A stretch of 64,000 nt of DNA from Candidozyma auris (Eukaryota; Ascomycota; Pichiomycetes; Serinales; Metschnikowiaceae), in NCBI RefSeq assembly GCF_003013715.1, contig NC_072814.1:310001-374000 (forward strand), written 5' to 3'. The notes beneath the pieces were generated by a model that saw only the letters and a list, made by a program, of their open reading frames with translations, had not been told where the DNA came from and did no database searches. Both the position numbers and the translations under genes were made by a program. Numbering within the stretch: position 1 is the first letter of the stretch; every line of letters begins with the position of its first letter. This document shows, piece after piece, positions 47,732-60,349 of this stretch.

Positions 47732-49759
47732 ATGGTCTTGAAGTCAACGTCTGCTGGTAACGTTTCTGTTTACCAGGTAGCAGGGTCTAATGTTTCCCGA
47801 TCCTTGCCTGACTGGATTGCAAAAAAGAGAAAGAGAGATCTCAAAAGAGATGCTGATTACATGAACCGTGTTGAGCTCATCCAGGACTTTGAGTTCAGTG
47901 AAGCATCCAATAGAATAAAAATCACGCCCGATGGACAGTATGCAATGGCCACTGGAACTTACAAACCACAAATCCACCTCTATGATTTTCTGAATTTGTC
48001 GTTGAAGTTTGATAGACACACAGACGCCGAGAATGTTGACTTCACCATTCTCTCGAATGACTGGACAAAAAGTGTACATCTTCAAAACGATAGAACGATT
48101 GAATTTCATACTAAAGGTGGAATCCATTACAAAACAAGAATTCCAAAGTTTGGTCGTAGTCTCACGTTCAACAAGGCCAACTGCGACTTGCTCGTTGGAG
48201 CATCAGGTAATGAAATATACAGACTCAATCTCGAGCAAGGACGTTTCCTCAATCCATATATCCTAGATTCGGAGGAAGGCGTAAATGCTGTCGATATAAA
48301 TCCTGTTCATGGTCTCATAGCAGCAGCACTAGAAGAGGGTACTGTGGAGTTCTGGGATCCCAGAAGTAGGCAGCGGGCCGCTAAGCTATTTGTGAATGAG
48401 CATCTTGGAGAGCCTCTACAAGTTACCGCAGCATCTTTTCGTAACGACGGCTTGAATTTTGCATGTGGTACCTCCTCAGGTAAAGCATTAATATATGATC
48501 TCAGAACTTCTGTTCCTTCAGTGGTGAAGGATCAAGGTTACGGCTTTGATGTTAACAAAGTTATTTGGATCGATGAGAATACCAATGACTCCAACAAAAT
48601 TCTCACTGCAGACAAACGAATCGCCAAGATATGGAGTAGGTTCGATGGCAAGCCATATACTTCCATGGAACCTAGTGTTGATATTAATGATGTTGCATAT
48701 GTCAAGGAGAGCGGTATGTTCTTCATGGCCAATGAAGGGATGCCTATGCATGCTTTTTATGTCCCACATCTTGGGCCAGCTCCTAAATGGTGCTCTTTCT
48801 TGGACAATATCACAGAAGAGCTCGAAGAGAAGCCATCAGATGCTGTGTACTCTAACTATAGATTCATCACCCGAGAAGATGTTGCCAAGTTGAACTTATC
48901 TCACTTGGTGGGAACCAGTGTCATGAGATCATATATGCATGGTTACTTCATCAATACCGAGTTGTATCAGAAGGTAAGTTTGATCGCCAACCCTAACTCC
49001 TACAGAGACCAGAGAGAAAGGGAGATCAGGAAAAAGATCGAGAAAGAGAGAGAGTCACGTATTAGAACCACTGGAGCTGCTAACAGTAGCAAAATCAAGG
49101 TCAACAAGGTCTTGCACGAAAAGTTGGAAGGCAGGGACGTTGCTTCTGACGATCGTTTCGCTGAGTTGTTCGAAAATCCTGAGTTTGCTGTTGATGAGGA
49201 ATCACACGAGTACAGACAACTCAATCCTGTGCGGTCTACTAAGGACGTCACCAGTGACCGTGCTCGTGGTTTGACCGCCGCTGAGGAGTCTGAAGAAGAG
49301 AAATTGAATGGTGATGCCAAGGAATCATTCAGCGAGAGCGAGGAGAGTGAGTCTGAGAAGGAGGAGGACCCAGAGGAAGTCAAGAGAAGAGGTGAGAAAG
49401 TCGCCAAGGAGCTTGAGAAGCTTCGCCAGAAGAAGGAGCGTCAAAAGGAGGAAGCCAGATTCATGAACAGCATGAAGGCAGTCACTCTGGACGAAACTGA
49501 GGCGAAGAATTCCGAAACTTTCGAAAAGCAAGTGGACAGACTTCAGAAGGTCGTGAAGAACAAAAAAACCGATGATGCAAGAGTGCGTCGTCATGGCAAG
49601 GGTGAGATGGAGATGACATTCCAGCCTAAGAAGGAGAAGAAGCCCAAGTTCAGATCAGACAGAGATGACGAAGAAGTGGACGAAACACAGAAGGGAAGAA
49701 CTAAGCAAAGGTTTGCTGGCCGCAGAAGTGCTGGCAGGAACCAGTTCAGAGGCATGTAG
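47732..49759 (+). CDS. ENP2: Nucleolar WD-repeat protein of small-subunit ribosome biogenesis
   Basis: Enp2 (human NOL10) is part of the nucleolar machinery that matures the 40S precursor. The 675-residue product opens with SVYQVAGSNVSRSLPDWIAK and RVELIQDFEFSEASNRIK. A beta-propeller of degenerate WD repeats follows (about 45-350), including VNAVDINPVHGLIAAALEEG and TVEFWDPRSRQRA. The NUC153-type segment FAELFENPEFAVDEESHEYR is at about 471-490. The C-terminal third is highly charged with Lys/Glu coiled stretches and an Arg/Lys-rich tail (RFAGRRSAGRNQFRGM), usual for this family. The start ATG fits relatives. Confidence 0.95.
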   Translation: MVLKSTSAGNVSVYQVAGSNVSRSLPDWIAKKRKRDLKRDADYMNRVELIQDFEFSEASNRIKITPDGQYAMATGTYKPQIHLYDFLNLSLKFDRHTDAENVDFTILSNDWTKSVHLQNDRTIEFHTKGGIHYKTRIPKFGRSLTFNKANCDLLVGASGNEIYRLNLEQGRFLNPYILDSEEGVNAVDINPVHGLIAAALEEGTVEFWDPRSRQRAAKLFVNEHLGEPLQVTAASFRNDGLNFACGTSSGKALIYDLRTSVPSVVKDQGYGFDVNKVIWIDENTNDSNKILTADKRIAKIWSRFDGKPYTSMEPSVDINDVAYVKESGMFFMANEGMPMHAFYVPHLGPAPKWCSFLDNITEELEEKPSDAVYSNYRFITREDVAKLNLSHLVGTSVMRSYMHGYFINTELYQKVSLIANPNSYRDQREREIRKKIEKERESRIRTTGAANSSKIKVNKVLHEKLEGRDVASDDRFAELFENPEFAVDEESHEYRQLNPVRSTKDVTSDRARGLTAAEESEEEKLNGDAKESFSESEESESEKEEDPEEVKRRGEKVAKELEKLRQKKERQKEEARFMNSMKAVTLDETEAKNSETFEKQVDRLQKVVKNKKTDDARVRRHGKGEMEMTFQPKKEKKPKFRSDRDDEEVDETQKGRTKQRFAGRRSAGRNQFRGM

Positions 49760-49824
49760 TAAGTTAGCATAACACGGTATCAAGGGATGAAGATGTAGAA
49801 GATGAAGCTTGTAGTCAGATGGTG

Positions 49825-49841
49825 CGCGATGAGACATCGCG
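49825..49841. promoter_or_regulatory. Perfect inverted repeat containing a PAC-like GCGATGAG, just before ISY1
   Basis: CGCGATG (49825-49831) and CATCGCG (49835-49841) flank an AGA loop. The left half reads GCGATGAG, a PAC motif. It ends 28 bp before the ISY1 ATG, so it probably lies in the 5' leader or core promoter. Confidence 0.5.
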
Positions 49842-49869
49842 ATAAGTCACTTTCACCAACTACCTCTAC

Positions 49870-50526
49870 ATGTCGAGAAACAAGGAGAAAAATCAGTCAC
49901 ATTTGCATCGATATTACGCTCAACAAGAAAGAGACGCTGGGGTTCTAGAGACGAATCCCGCACTTCGACCCAAATACGTTCAAAAAGTGAACTCCCTCCC
50001 GCAGGCCGAGAGATGGAGACTGACGGTGTTGACAGAGATATCCGTCAAGCTTACAGATATTAACGACCCGTCTCTCGGTTTAGACGAAATTCGATCTCTC
50101 AATGACACTTTGAATAAACTTCAACGAGAGAAACGGGCATGGGAATATCACATCAGGAAACTAGGTGGAGCTGATTACTCGAAACAAAGGAACCAAGTAC
50201 AAGGAATGATCGTTAATGGAATTCGTTACTATGGACGGGCTCGAGAGTTGCCAGAGGCATCTTGCGAGAAGGTAATGCTGGAAGAAGCCAAGGAGGAGCC
50301 ACATATCCCATTGGCTTACTACGACGCCTATGGTCAGACATGGAATAAGCCGATAGTAGCCGACTTGCAATACGTTCAGGGTGAAGTCAATGGAGCACTA
50401 GGGGAGAAAATCTTTCCTGTGGAATCGATACCATTGAAGGCAGGCGACTTGCCCACAAACAAAGATGTCGAGAGGATGCTTCTTGAACGACAAAAAGCTC
50501 AGATACGGGCTCAGCTCCAAGGGTGA
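49870..50526 (+). CDS. ISY1: Pre-mRNA splicing factor Isy1
   Basis: Isy1 belongs to the NineTeen/Prp19-associated complex and affects the first splicing step. The 218-residue product starts MSRNKEKNQSHLHRYYAQQE. It carries the family core ERWRLTVLTEISVKLTDIND, SLNDTLNKLQREKRAWEYHI and RKLGGADY, then the C-terminal GIRYYGRARELP. It ends with a helical MLLERQKAQIRAQLQG. The start is the first ATG and fits relatives. The stop is 13 bp from the PNC1 stop on the other strand. Confidence 0.94.
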   Translation: MSRNKEKNQSHLHRYYAQQERDAGVLETNPALRPKYVQKVNSLPQAERWRLTVLTEISVKLTDINDPSLGLDEIRSLNDTLNKLQREKRAWEYHIRKLGGADYSKQRNQVQGMIVNGIRYYGRARELPEASCEKVMLEEAKEEPHIPLAYYDAYGQTWNKPIVADLQYVQGEVNGALGEKIFPVESIPLKAGDLPTNKDVERMLLERQKAQIRAQLQG

Positions 50527-50539
50527 TGATAACTTGTCT

Positions 50540-51244
50540 CTAGCTTGCAATTGCATGCACTAGATCTTGAAGATTGACGATATTTACATTGGATGCCCTG
50601 TAGGCTTTTTCAGTGTCTTCTTCCAGTCCAGCAAACACGCTCTTGCAGCAGTCTCGCACAACAAAGGTATTGAACCCCGAGTTCAGCGCATCACAAGCAG
50701 AATGTAGAACGCAAAAGTCGTAGGCCAATCCAACGAACACAACATCTGTAACATTGTTCTCCATCAAAAAGTCCTCCATCTCCGTGTGGTGAATCTTCCA
50801 GCAGTCAGTGAAACACAGATAGTATTCTCTGTCTGGAAGGTAGCCTTTCTTGACAATTGCTGTAGGCACAATCTTGGAAACGACCTTCTCGAACTTCTCC
50901 ATGATGCGAGACTCGTGAGCTGCACCACGAGTATCTTGAATGCAATGTTCTGGCCATACAGTCTGAAGGTGTTTCTTCACTTCTCCAGTCGTACAGTTTT
51001 TTTCACCAAGTGGATGCTCAAACTCGATATCAGTAAAAGGCTCGACTTTGTGCTTCAGGGCAAACAGGCAATGGTCTTTTGGGTGCCAATCCTGAGTGAT
51101 CACCACAGCCAGCCACGGATACTTCTCGAGATTGAGCAACTTTTCAATTTTGGGAATGATCTCATCACCGTCCTTGACAGCTAAAGCTCCACCCGGAAGA
51201 AAGTCATATTGAACATCCACAATCACCAATGCTGGTTTTAGCAT
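50540..51244 (-). CDS. PNC1: Nicotinamidase
   Basis: Pnc1 hydrolyses nicotinamide to nicotinic acid in NAD salvage and relieves sirtuin inhibition. The 234-residue product has the isochorismatase fold with catalytic Asp10 (VIVDVQYDFLPGG), Lys133 (IVKKGYLPD) and Cys178 (GLAYDFCVLHSA). The metal site includes Asp52 and His54 in QDWHPKDHC. Length agrees with yeast Pnc1 (216). The ATG is at 51242-51244. Confidence 0.95.
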   Translation of the reverse strand: MLKPALVIVDVQYDFLPGGALAVKDGDEIIPKIEKLLNLEKYPWLAVVITQDWHPKDHCLFALKHKVEPFTDIEFEHPLGEKNCTTGEVKKHLQTVWPEHCIQDTRGAAHESRIMEKFEKVVSKIVPTAIVKKGYLPDREYYLCFTDCWKIHHTEMEDFLMENNVTDVVFVGLAYDFCVLHSACDALNSGFNTFVVRDCCKSVFAGLEEDTEKAYRASNVNIVNLQDLVHAIAS

Positions 51245-51946
51245 GTTCTCCTGAAGATGAATAAGTAATTGGCAGGATCGGGTGTATTTGTGCTAAAAGT
51301 CAAATAGTCCATTAAGCGGGATGCAGGGACACCGCAAGATTGAGAGACACAGGAGCCGTAGCAGAAATCACCGGTCGTGCTTGCCCGATCTAGGCTCCCG
51401 CGAACTGAAGGAGAGAGGACTAAGAGGGGGTCACGGAAGCCAAGCGGGGGGACCCTCCTGGTCAAGAAGCTTTTTTCTGGTCGAAGAAGTTCTTCGAATT
51501 AGGGTGTCCAGGCTGAGTTTATGCGAATGTGACCAATATGGTGAGGGTGGTGGCATGGCACACAGGTTTGTGATCTTTAGTATTGCAGAAAATCTCGTGA
51601 GGAATGGTTGCAAAAAAAAATGGAGCCAGGAATCACGCGAGAAGCTAGATGACGGGGGCACAGTAAGGACAGTGATGAGATAAGCAAGTGGGCCGACAGA
51701 TTAAAACTTGGGATGGGCGGAAAAAGAATGTGGAGAAGCATGCAAGAAGTTTCTAGATGTGTTGAGCAGCTTGGGGAGTATAGGTACCCCTCGTTCGCGA
51801 TGGTCTGGGGACGTTGACACCTGTAGTATTATGTGTTGTGATACCTCACTCACTTTGATTCATGTAAGCTGCACATTGTGTTTTCGTGCAAGAGTCTGAT
51901 GTATTTGAAGAAAGCTTCATGTAGCAACAAGTTAATACTTGCCACA
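51245..51946. other. Spacer between PNC1 and OCH1
   Basis: These 702 bp include the PNC1 promoter and the OCH1 3' flank. Unusually long frames on both strands occur here (about 51321-51683), but start codons and composition do not support a gene. No RNA gene signature was seen. Confidence 0.4.
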
Positions 51947-53065
51947 TCACTTTTCATCGTTCTTCCATGATCCCAGGAACATGTGCTTAGCATAGGCCAT
52001 GGGATCATTGGACGATTTTGCTCCCATCTGGCCCACGTCGGGCGAAAAGCTTGTGATGGGGAGCACCATCACGTCCTCGACGATCTTTGGCGTTTCGAGT
52101 CCCGTGAACATATTCCAATCCACTATGGTCTCCACCACGCCTTTTTCTCTATTTGAAGCCGGCTGGGCCAAGTTGTTTAAGTACTCAAAGACAGAGTCTG
52201 TCCAAATCCCGGGTCCCGTCCAGTTCATGATATCACCACCTTCATCCTTACCCAAGACCTTATTTAGCTGGCCCTTTTTGTCTCTTGTAAGCGTGATATC
52301 GGTAATTTTCGCAATCAACTCACGTAGCTGAGGATGGCCCTTCTTAGCCTGGATCGTCCACTGACAGAACTGGATCCGACGAGCGTACCACTCGTTCCAG
52401 TCTGGGCGATCTGGGTCAGCTTCTATGCCCACTACCAAGCCTGCAGTGTTGGGCTGGCCATACACAGACTCATTGGCCGAGAGCCACTCATCTATGGGTT
52501 TCAAGCCTTGCGTATCTATGTCAGAGTAAACCCCACCACGAGCGTACAATATAAGGTACCTGAAGAAGTCAGCTTTCAATATGCTTTTGGGCATCAAATT
52601 CCATGCCTTTTTCACATCAGGCACACCAGCATACAAGTCGTTGATCATCAAGTCACACTGCTCGTCTGTGATCACATAGTGCTTGTAACCTGGGTTTTGG
52701 GAGGTCCACACGCCTTGGAATCGCTTATACTTTTGTGGGAAAGTGCTATCTTCAACACCCACTTTCCAAGTCTGCCAAATGTTCTTCTGGAAACCCTTTC
52801 TCGGTTCATAAGGGAACTGAAAGCTCAATTGTTGGCGCACTGTGGCCACATCGGGAAGTCTGTTGAGATTATTAGTGTTAACATCCACGGCATGCTGTTT
52901 CCAATTGACATGCTGCTCCTGCTTTCGTTGTTTCAGAAGCCTGCTGCTATTGTGCTCAGTGTACGTCTTGGTATCTGCTGGGGTCAACGAGCGGAAAAAC
53001 ACCATTAAGAAATACACCGCCGCGATGGCCGCCACGGTTGCTCTAAGCTTCTTCGGGGCCGTCAT
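51947..53065 (-). CDS. OCH1: Initiating alpha-1,6-mannosyltransferase of N-glycan outer chains
   Basis: Och1 adds the first alpha-1,6-mannose that starts the mannan outer chain in the cis-Golgi. The 372-residue type II protein has a single membrane anchor (about 8-26), a stem, and a GT32 domain. Key pieces are FQKNIWQTWKVGVEDSTFP, KSILKADFFRYLILYARGG and the DXD-type SDIDT with Asp182 and Asp184. GLVVGIEADPDRPDW, GGDIMNWTGPGIWTD and ITSFSPDVGQMGAK follow. As I recall it, the C. albicans Och1 shares these segments almost without change, which favours OCH1 over HOC1. The ATG is at 53063-53065. Confidence 0.92.
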   Translation of the reverse strand: MTAPKKLRATVAAIAAVYFLMVFFRSLTPADTKTYTEHNSSRLLKQRKQEQHVNWKQHAVDVNTNNLNRLPDVATVRQQLSFQFPYEPRKGFQKNIWQTWKVGVEDSTFPQKYKRFQGVWTSQNPGYKHYVITDEQCDLMINDLYAGVPDVKKAWNLMPKSILKADFFRYLILYARGGVYSDIDTQGLKPIDEWLSANESVYGQPNTAGLVVGIEADPDRPDWNEWYARRIQFCQWTIQAKKGHPQLRELIAKITDITLTRDKKGQLNKVLGKDEGGDIMNWTGPGIWTDSVFEYLNNLAQPASNREKGVVETIVDWNMFTGLETPKIVEDVMVLPITSFSPDVGQMGAKSSNDPMAYAKHMFLGSWKNDEK

Positions 53066-54235
53066 AAAAGCGAGTTTAAGTGGTGGAAAAAAATGAGGAA
53101 CAAGGCTTCTTCAAGATCACCTTTTTCACACCGCCGGTGCCTGGGTCCTACATATCTGTCAAAGAGCTATGCAGTGCCCTCAACCGTGTGGTCAAAGGAC
53201 GATGTGTTTCAAATTAGAAAAAGACTTGGAAGAGCAGCTTTGTTGATTAATTGACTTTGTTGATTAATTGAGTTCGATGGGACAGTCTCGAGAAATTTTG
53301 TTTATTATCGTATTTTCTAGAATTTGTTTCTTCTACATTTCTGTGGATCTAGTGGTTGCGAAATCGGCTGCGCCTTTTGATTACGGCGTAGACAGGGCGG
53401 GCCCTCACAATGAAGCTCTTTGTTAACCTACTCGGTGGGAAAGTTGACGGCATTGGTCTCGATGATGGGGTTGATTAAAAAGTTCCTGATCTGAATTCGT
53501 TTATGTCATCTAATTCCTGGCTACTTGGCACAATAAAAGTCCCCTGACGCGTGATGATTATATCTCGGCATCCTTTGGTGCTGCCTACATCTCGAGATTG
53601 CAAAGATAATTGTTGCATCTTCATATAAATAATACTCTCTATATACCAACCAATGTCTAAATCCGATAAATAAAATGTAAAGCGGAAACGAGTGAAGGAA
53701 ATTGGAGCCACCGCTGAAAAGACAGGCAACCCCGTCTTAGGTGGAGAATTTCTCTCTTTTGATATTTTGTAAAAAATAATTTTTTTATCCTATCCTCTTT
53801 CGCCTTGCCCCTGCAAAAATCAATAGTAATAATACACATTCTTGTGAAGTTAAAATGCCAAACACAACCGAATGAAAAACAACCTGCCAGCTAAACTCCA
53901 AAGAACATGAGATGTGAACAACAAAAGACAACAAGATAAAAAAATTAGGCACGATCAATGATCAGTGAAAAAGTGATCGCCGACCGTGAATGTGAAGAAA
54001 GAAAAGTGTATCCGTGTGACTCTGGGAAATGAAAGCCGAGTCTTGGTTCATACTTTCCTTCTATCTCTTGATAGATTCAGACATAACCAAACGTGTCTCG
54101 TGCGTCAGCAAGACAGTAACCAAAAGATTGATTATTTGTTAAAAATGCAAAGAATGGAAAACATGTAAAAAAAAGGCAAAAAAAAACTAAAGCAAAATGC
54201 GCAAGACGCTGCTGCGTCGCGCAATCCTTCCTGAT
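53066..54235. other. Spacer between OCH1 and DED1
   Basis: About 1.2 kb holding the OCH1 promoter and the DED1 3' flank. A perfect 17-bp tandem duplication lies at 53238-53271. AT-rich tracts follow (53760-53790). No gene was recognised. Confidence 0.45.
53238..53271. repeat. Perfect tandem duplication of 17 bp
   Basis: CTTTGTTGATTAATTGA is repeated head to tail (53238-53254 and 53255-53271), about 170 bp upstream of the OCH1 ATG. Each copy contains TTGATTAA. Confidence 0.9.
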
Positions 54236-56724
<2,489 letters not shown>

Positions 56725-58356
56725 TCATGACCCCCACTGTTTGTTCCTTTCGTTGGGCTCAGACTGGTCTGTATCGTCAGAGTTCCCCGAGCTCTCTCCA
56801 TAAAGCAGAATTGTAGCGTTGGGATGAGCGTAGCATTCCCGGTCATCCATTCCGTACGTGTGGCCTGTGGGGGTTCTGATCTCGTTCCCTGGCAGAGGAA
56901 CGAAGGGCTCCACGATATTGTAGTCGAGCATTTCTTCATCAAGCTGTCCAATAACAGCCTCATTGTGGCGTGCTTCTTTCCTGAAGTCGATTGCCAATTC
57001 TTGTTGTTGTTGCTCCTCCTCCATCTCGTCCTTCTGTTTCTCATCATCAGACCAGTCAATATCAAATTCATCAGAATCATTGACTTTCAAGCCTGAAAGA
57101 CGGTGTTCCACATTTTCCTGACCTCTACGTTGATGTTGCTCAAACTCTGACTTATTCTTACCGGTGAGGAACTGCGAGAATGGTCTTTGAGGTTCACGAA
57201 CGTTCCAATTCAAGTTTCGGCTCACTGAATCGAAATATTCAGTCTTTGACAGTCTCACTGTAGGAAATGGAAAGGCGCTGGCTTGCACAGTAACATAGTC
57301 ACCTTTGTTGAGCTCCGTTCTGACCTTTCCGTCGAAGGAAGCCCACGCAGATGCTCTGCTCTCTGAAGGAACCTTCAATTTAAGAAACATGCCATCAGGC
57401 AAAAGAATGGGTCTGAAGGAAAGTGTATGTGGGCATATCGGAGTCACCAGAATAGCACTTACACCAGGGTGAACAAGTGAGCCACCAGCGGAGAGGGAGT
57501 ATGCCGTAGACCCCGTGGGGGTTGCTATAATCAACCCATCAGCCTGCGCTACTGTAAGAAGGGAGCCATCACCATACAATTCCAAGTTCGTCACGTATGG
57601 TGAAGGACCTCTATCGACGACTAGCTCGTTGAGAACCTGTTGCTCGCAAACGAGTGAGCCGTCACTTCGATGGATTCGGCAAGTGAATCTCATTCTCATG
57701 TACGCACGCACGCCAGTATCAAGGACATAAGTTAATCTCTGCTGATACTGGTCGAACTTAAAGTTGGTCAAGAAACCCAAAGACCCCAAAGCAAATGACA
57801 TAACTGGAGGCACAATACGCTGGAATAAGTTCAGCACGTACAACACCGTGCCGTCACCACCCATAGTTATAACAAGATCGAAACTCTCGGGTTTCCTCTT
57901 TACAAGATCTTTAGTCCAGTATTTCAACAAGTGCTGTGCTTTAGGATATGTCTTAAGAATCAGCTCGGATGCAAACCTCGCCAGCTTCTTAAGGTTAGCA
58001 TCCACATACACCGTTATATCGTCGTGTCTCGCGAGAAGCCATTCAACTACCTCTCTTGTCAAGTAGATAAGAGAGTTGTCTCTTGCTTTCGTTACAATCA
58101 TGATAGCCCTCACATGGAGTTGAATAGTCGCTTTTGCTATGTTCTTCGTGAGCATACGAACCCCGTTGGCGGTTCGAGCCAAGTCTGTGTGGGAGCGTAC
58201 TTCCTTCAACTCCTCAGTGCCAAACTTTTTCAAAATTTGTGTTGTCTGAGTGGGCCCATCACTGAGACGAGACTCACGTCTCTCTAAGCTCCCCAGTGGC
58301 TGCCTGGATTTCACATAGTGCCCAAGCGAAAAAGTCCTTTTCGGTTTGTTGGGCAT
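56725..58356 (-). CDS. UTR1: NAD kinase, cytosolic UTR1/YEF1 type
   Basis: This ATP-dependent kinase makes NADP from NAD. The 543-residue product has a polar N-terminus with Arg/Ser stretches. The kinase core runs from about 80 to 400: GGDGT at 166-170 (VITMGGDGTVLYVLNLF), FALGSLGFLTNF, VLNELVVDRGPSPY and IIATPTGSTAYSLSAGG. Its C-terminal tail (about 420-543) is acidic and Gln/Glu-rich. The first ATG is 58354-58356; the frame extends 16 codons further to a TTG without homology. POS5, the mitochondrial enzyme, is shorter with a presequence, so UTR1 fits better. Confidence 0.92.
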   Translation of the reverse strand: MPNKPKRTFSLGHYVKSRQPLGSLERRESRLSDGPTQTTQILKKFGTEELKEVRSHTDLARTANGVRMLTKNIAKATIQLHVRAIMIVTKARDNSLIYLTREVVEWLLARHDDITVYVDANLKKLARFASELILKTYPKAQHLLKYWTKDLVKRKPESFDLVITMGGDGTVLYVLNLFQRIVPPVMSFALGSLGFLTNFKFDQYQQRLTYVLDTGVRAYMRMRFTCRIHRSDGSLVCEQQVLNELVVDRGPSPYVTNLELYGDGSLLTVAQADGLIIATPTGSTAYSLSAGGSLVHPGVSAILVTPICPHTLSFRPILLPDGMFLKLKVPSESRASAWASFDGKVRTELNKGDYVTVQASAFPFPTVRLSKTEYFDSVSRNLNWNVREPQRPFSQFLTGKNKSEFEQHQRRGQENVEHRLSGLKVNDSDEFDIDWSDDEKQKDEMEEEQQQQELAIDFRKEARHNEAVIGQLDEEMLDYNIVEPFVPLPGNEIRTPTGHTYGMDDRECYAHPNATILLYGESSGNSDDTDQSEPNERNKQWGS

Positions 58357-58681
58357 GGTGAACTTGTGCTGACCGGACCAGAGCTTACTCAAAGTCTGGG
58401 TCAACGAGAACGCTTAATTAGAATTGCGGCCGATATCACGGATTTATCTAGGTAGCACTGAGATCCTTCAACGAAACGTATTGTATATGACTACTCGGTT
58501 AAATTGTCGCAGGTGCGCCTTCGGTCTAGTGTTCTCATATGCACCGGCACCAGCCAGCCTCCGGATTAAAAGGTGGAGAGAATGTAAGCTGCACAATTTG
58601 TTTTTGGTCTAGTGCAAAAATGTATAATCTCAAATTAAATTTATCCCTTAGGTATACTCTAAAAAGCATTTGACGCTCCAC
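58357..58681. other. UTR1 promoter and GDA1 3' flank
   Basis: These 325 bp show no gene or clear site. Confidence 0.4.
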
Positions 58682-60349
58682 TTATTGCGTGGTTTCCTGG
58701 ATACGGCATTTCCAGTTACCAGTCTTGGAGTCTAATAAAGGAAGCGAAGCTCCAAGACACCATCCCAACTCGTTGTTTGCGATCTTCTGTGCGGTTCTCA
58801 ATTCTCTGTTCAAAGGAATGTTATAACCTGTGTGAAGCATTGCAGTGATGAAGGACAAGTCAAGACACCACTGGGGCTCCTTGTTTAGCTCCTGCAAAGC
58901 ATCGGACAAGAAGGTAGATTTCCAAGACTCCAGACCTTTGCACACAGCACTGGTCAAATCTCTTAACTCCTCCATTGTAAAAGAGCTGGGAAAGCCCAAT
59001 GGGTTGGTTCTGTCGTAGAAAAATGAAAACACAAACATGTCCGAGTTCTTGTGGAATGTCTTCACGAGCGATGGTTGATAGACACCGTTGAAGGAACATG
59101 GTTGCTGTTTACACTCAGTATCCATGTTCAAAACTTCTTCGGCTAAGAATCTGCATTGGGCTCCAAGACCTTCAGAAGGACCAATGAAGTTGACCTTATA
59201 AAATTCATCCTTAGCACTCTCAACAACCACACCCTTCGCCGTCATACCAGGGGCAACACAGGGATTCATGATGGTCGAAGCAGCTTCAGCAGCCTCAGCC
59301 TCAGCCTTGGAAGAGTACTTGGTCAAAGAAGGTTCCTTTGAGCCTTTCAACACCGCAGCGTTGACCTTATTTCTACCAGCCATCAAACCGTAGCCCAAAT
59401 GGGAGAACTGGTAAAGAGTGAATTTTCTGTCGCCGAAAGTGAAGTCGTACTTGTGTTCTCCCTCAACCAACTGCTCGTTCTTGTCGCTGAAGTCGGGCTC
59501 AAAGACAATCTGAGTAGATCCTCCGCCAAGATCAAACACAGCAGCAGTTGGAATCTTTTCGGAGGAGCCAATGTTGCCCAAAAGGTAGTTGGCAGTGACC
59601 CAAGCATACACACCCTCATCCTTTCCATCCATTATAGAAATTCCGTCACCTTCAACAACAGCAAACGGATACTTCGAGACCAAGTGGTTTCTCACCTCTT
59701 TTAAAATAGCCTGCGACTTCTCTTCGCCCAACATTCTGAGACCAGCAGTGGCCTTTACAGCAACAGGTGTACACGACTGTTTGTCCTTAGGCACTGTCTG
59801 CAAAGCAACCTCCAATAAGGGGTCTAACGAAGCAGCTGCACCTTTAGTGTCGGTGTCAAACGACGAGAGCCCCGGATTGAGCATCTTAAATTCTTCGTTG
59901 AGCAACTTTGGTGGAGTGACACACGTATCAAAAGAGTAGACGTGAACACGAGAACCTGTAGATCCAGCATCGATCATCACAACATAGTCTGTCTGTTTGC
60001 AAGAAGCCCCGCTGGAAACCTTCTCACTGCTTTCAGGCCTTTTCTGTTCGACCTCGGGAGCCTGAACAGGAGCAGCAGGTTTGTTTTCAGCTTGGCCCTT
60101 TCCTGGCTCAAGCTTCGCAGCCTGGTTACCCTGAACCTCTGGTTTGGTCTTGTAAGGAGCCTCTACGCCCTTGTGGGCTGTACCTTGCAACGTGTTCCCA
60201 GCTTCAAGTAGGTCAGAGGATGCCGCTGGCTTGACCCTGCCGGCTGACTCCGAGTAATGACCAGCGGAAACAACAAAGTAGCCCACCACAGTAAAAAGGG
60301 CAAACGCCGCGATAATCACACGGATGTTGCGCGTGTTCAATAGAGACAT
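58682..60349 (-). CDS. GDA1: Golgi guanosine diphosphatase
   Basis: Gda1 hydrolyses GDP to GMP in the Golgi lumen, supplying the antiport ion for GDP-mannose import. The 555-residue type II protein has one N-terminal membrane anchor (about 9-27). A Pro/Ala/Lys/Glu-rich stem follows (about 40-115). The apyrase regions are [14 protein letters not shown] (about 125-138), [30 protein letters not shown] and [18 protein letters not shown]. The start is the first ATG. Together with OCH1, 6 kb away, it serves mannan synthesis. Confidence 0.95.
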   Translation of the reverse strand: MSLLNTRNIRVIIAAFALFTVVGYFVVSAGHYSESAGRVKPAASSDLLEAGNTLQGTAHKGVEAPYKTKPEVQGNQAAKLEPGKGQAENKPAAPVQAPEVEQKRPESSEKVSSGASCKQTDYVVMIDAGSTGSRVHVYSFDTCVTPPKLLNEEFKMLNPGLSSFDTDTKGAAASLDPLLEVALQTVPKDKQSCTPVAVKATAGLRMLGEEKSQAILKEVRNHLVSKYPFAVVEGDGISIMDGKDEGVYAWVTANYLLGNIGSSEKIPTAAVFDLGGGSTQIVFEPDFSDKNEQLVEGEHKYDFTFGDRKFTLYQFSHLGYGLMAGRNKVNAAVLKGSKEPSLTKYSSKAEAEAAEAASTIMNPCVAPGMTAKGVVVESAKDEFYKVNFIGPSEGLGAQCRFLAEEVLNMDTECKQQPCSFNGVYQPSLVKTFHKNSDMFVFSFFYDRTNPLGFPSSFTMEELRDLTSAVCKGLESWKSTFLSDALQELNKEPQWCLDLSFITAMLHTGYNIPLNRELRTAQKIANNELGWCLGASLPLLDSKTGNWKCRIQETTQ

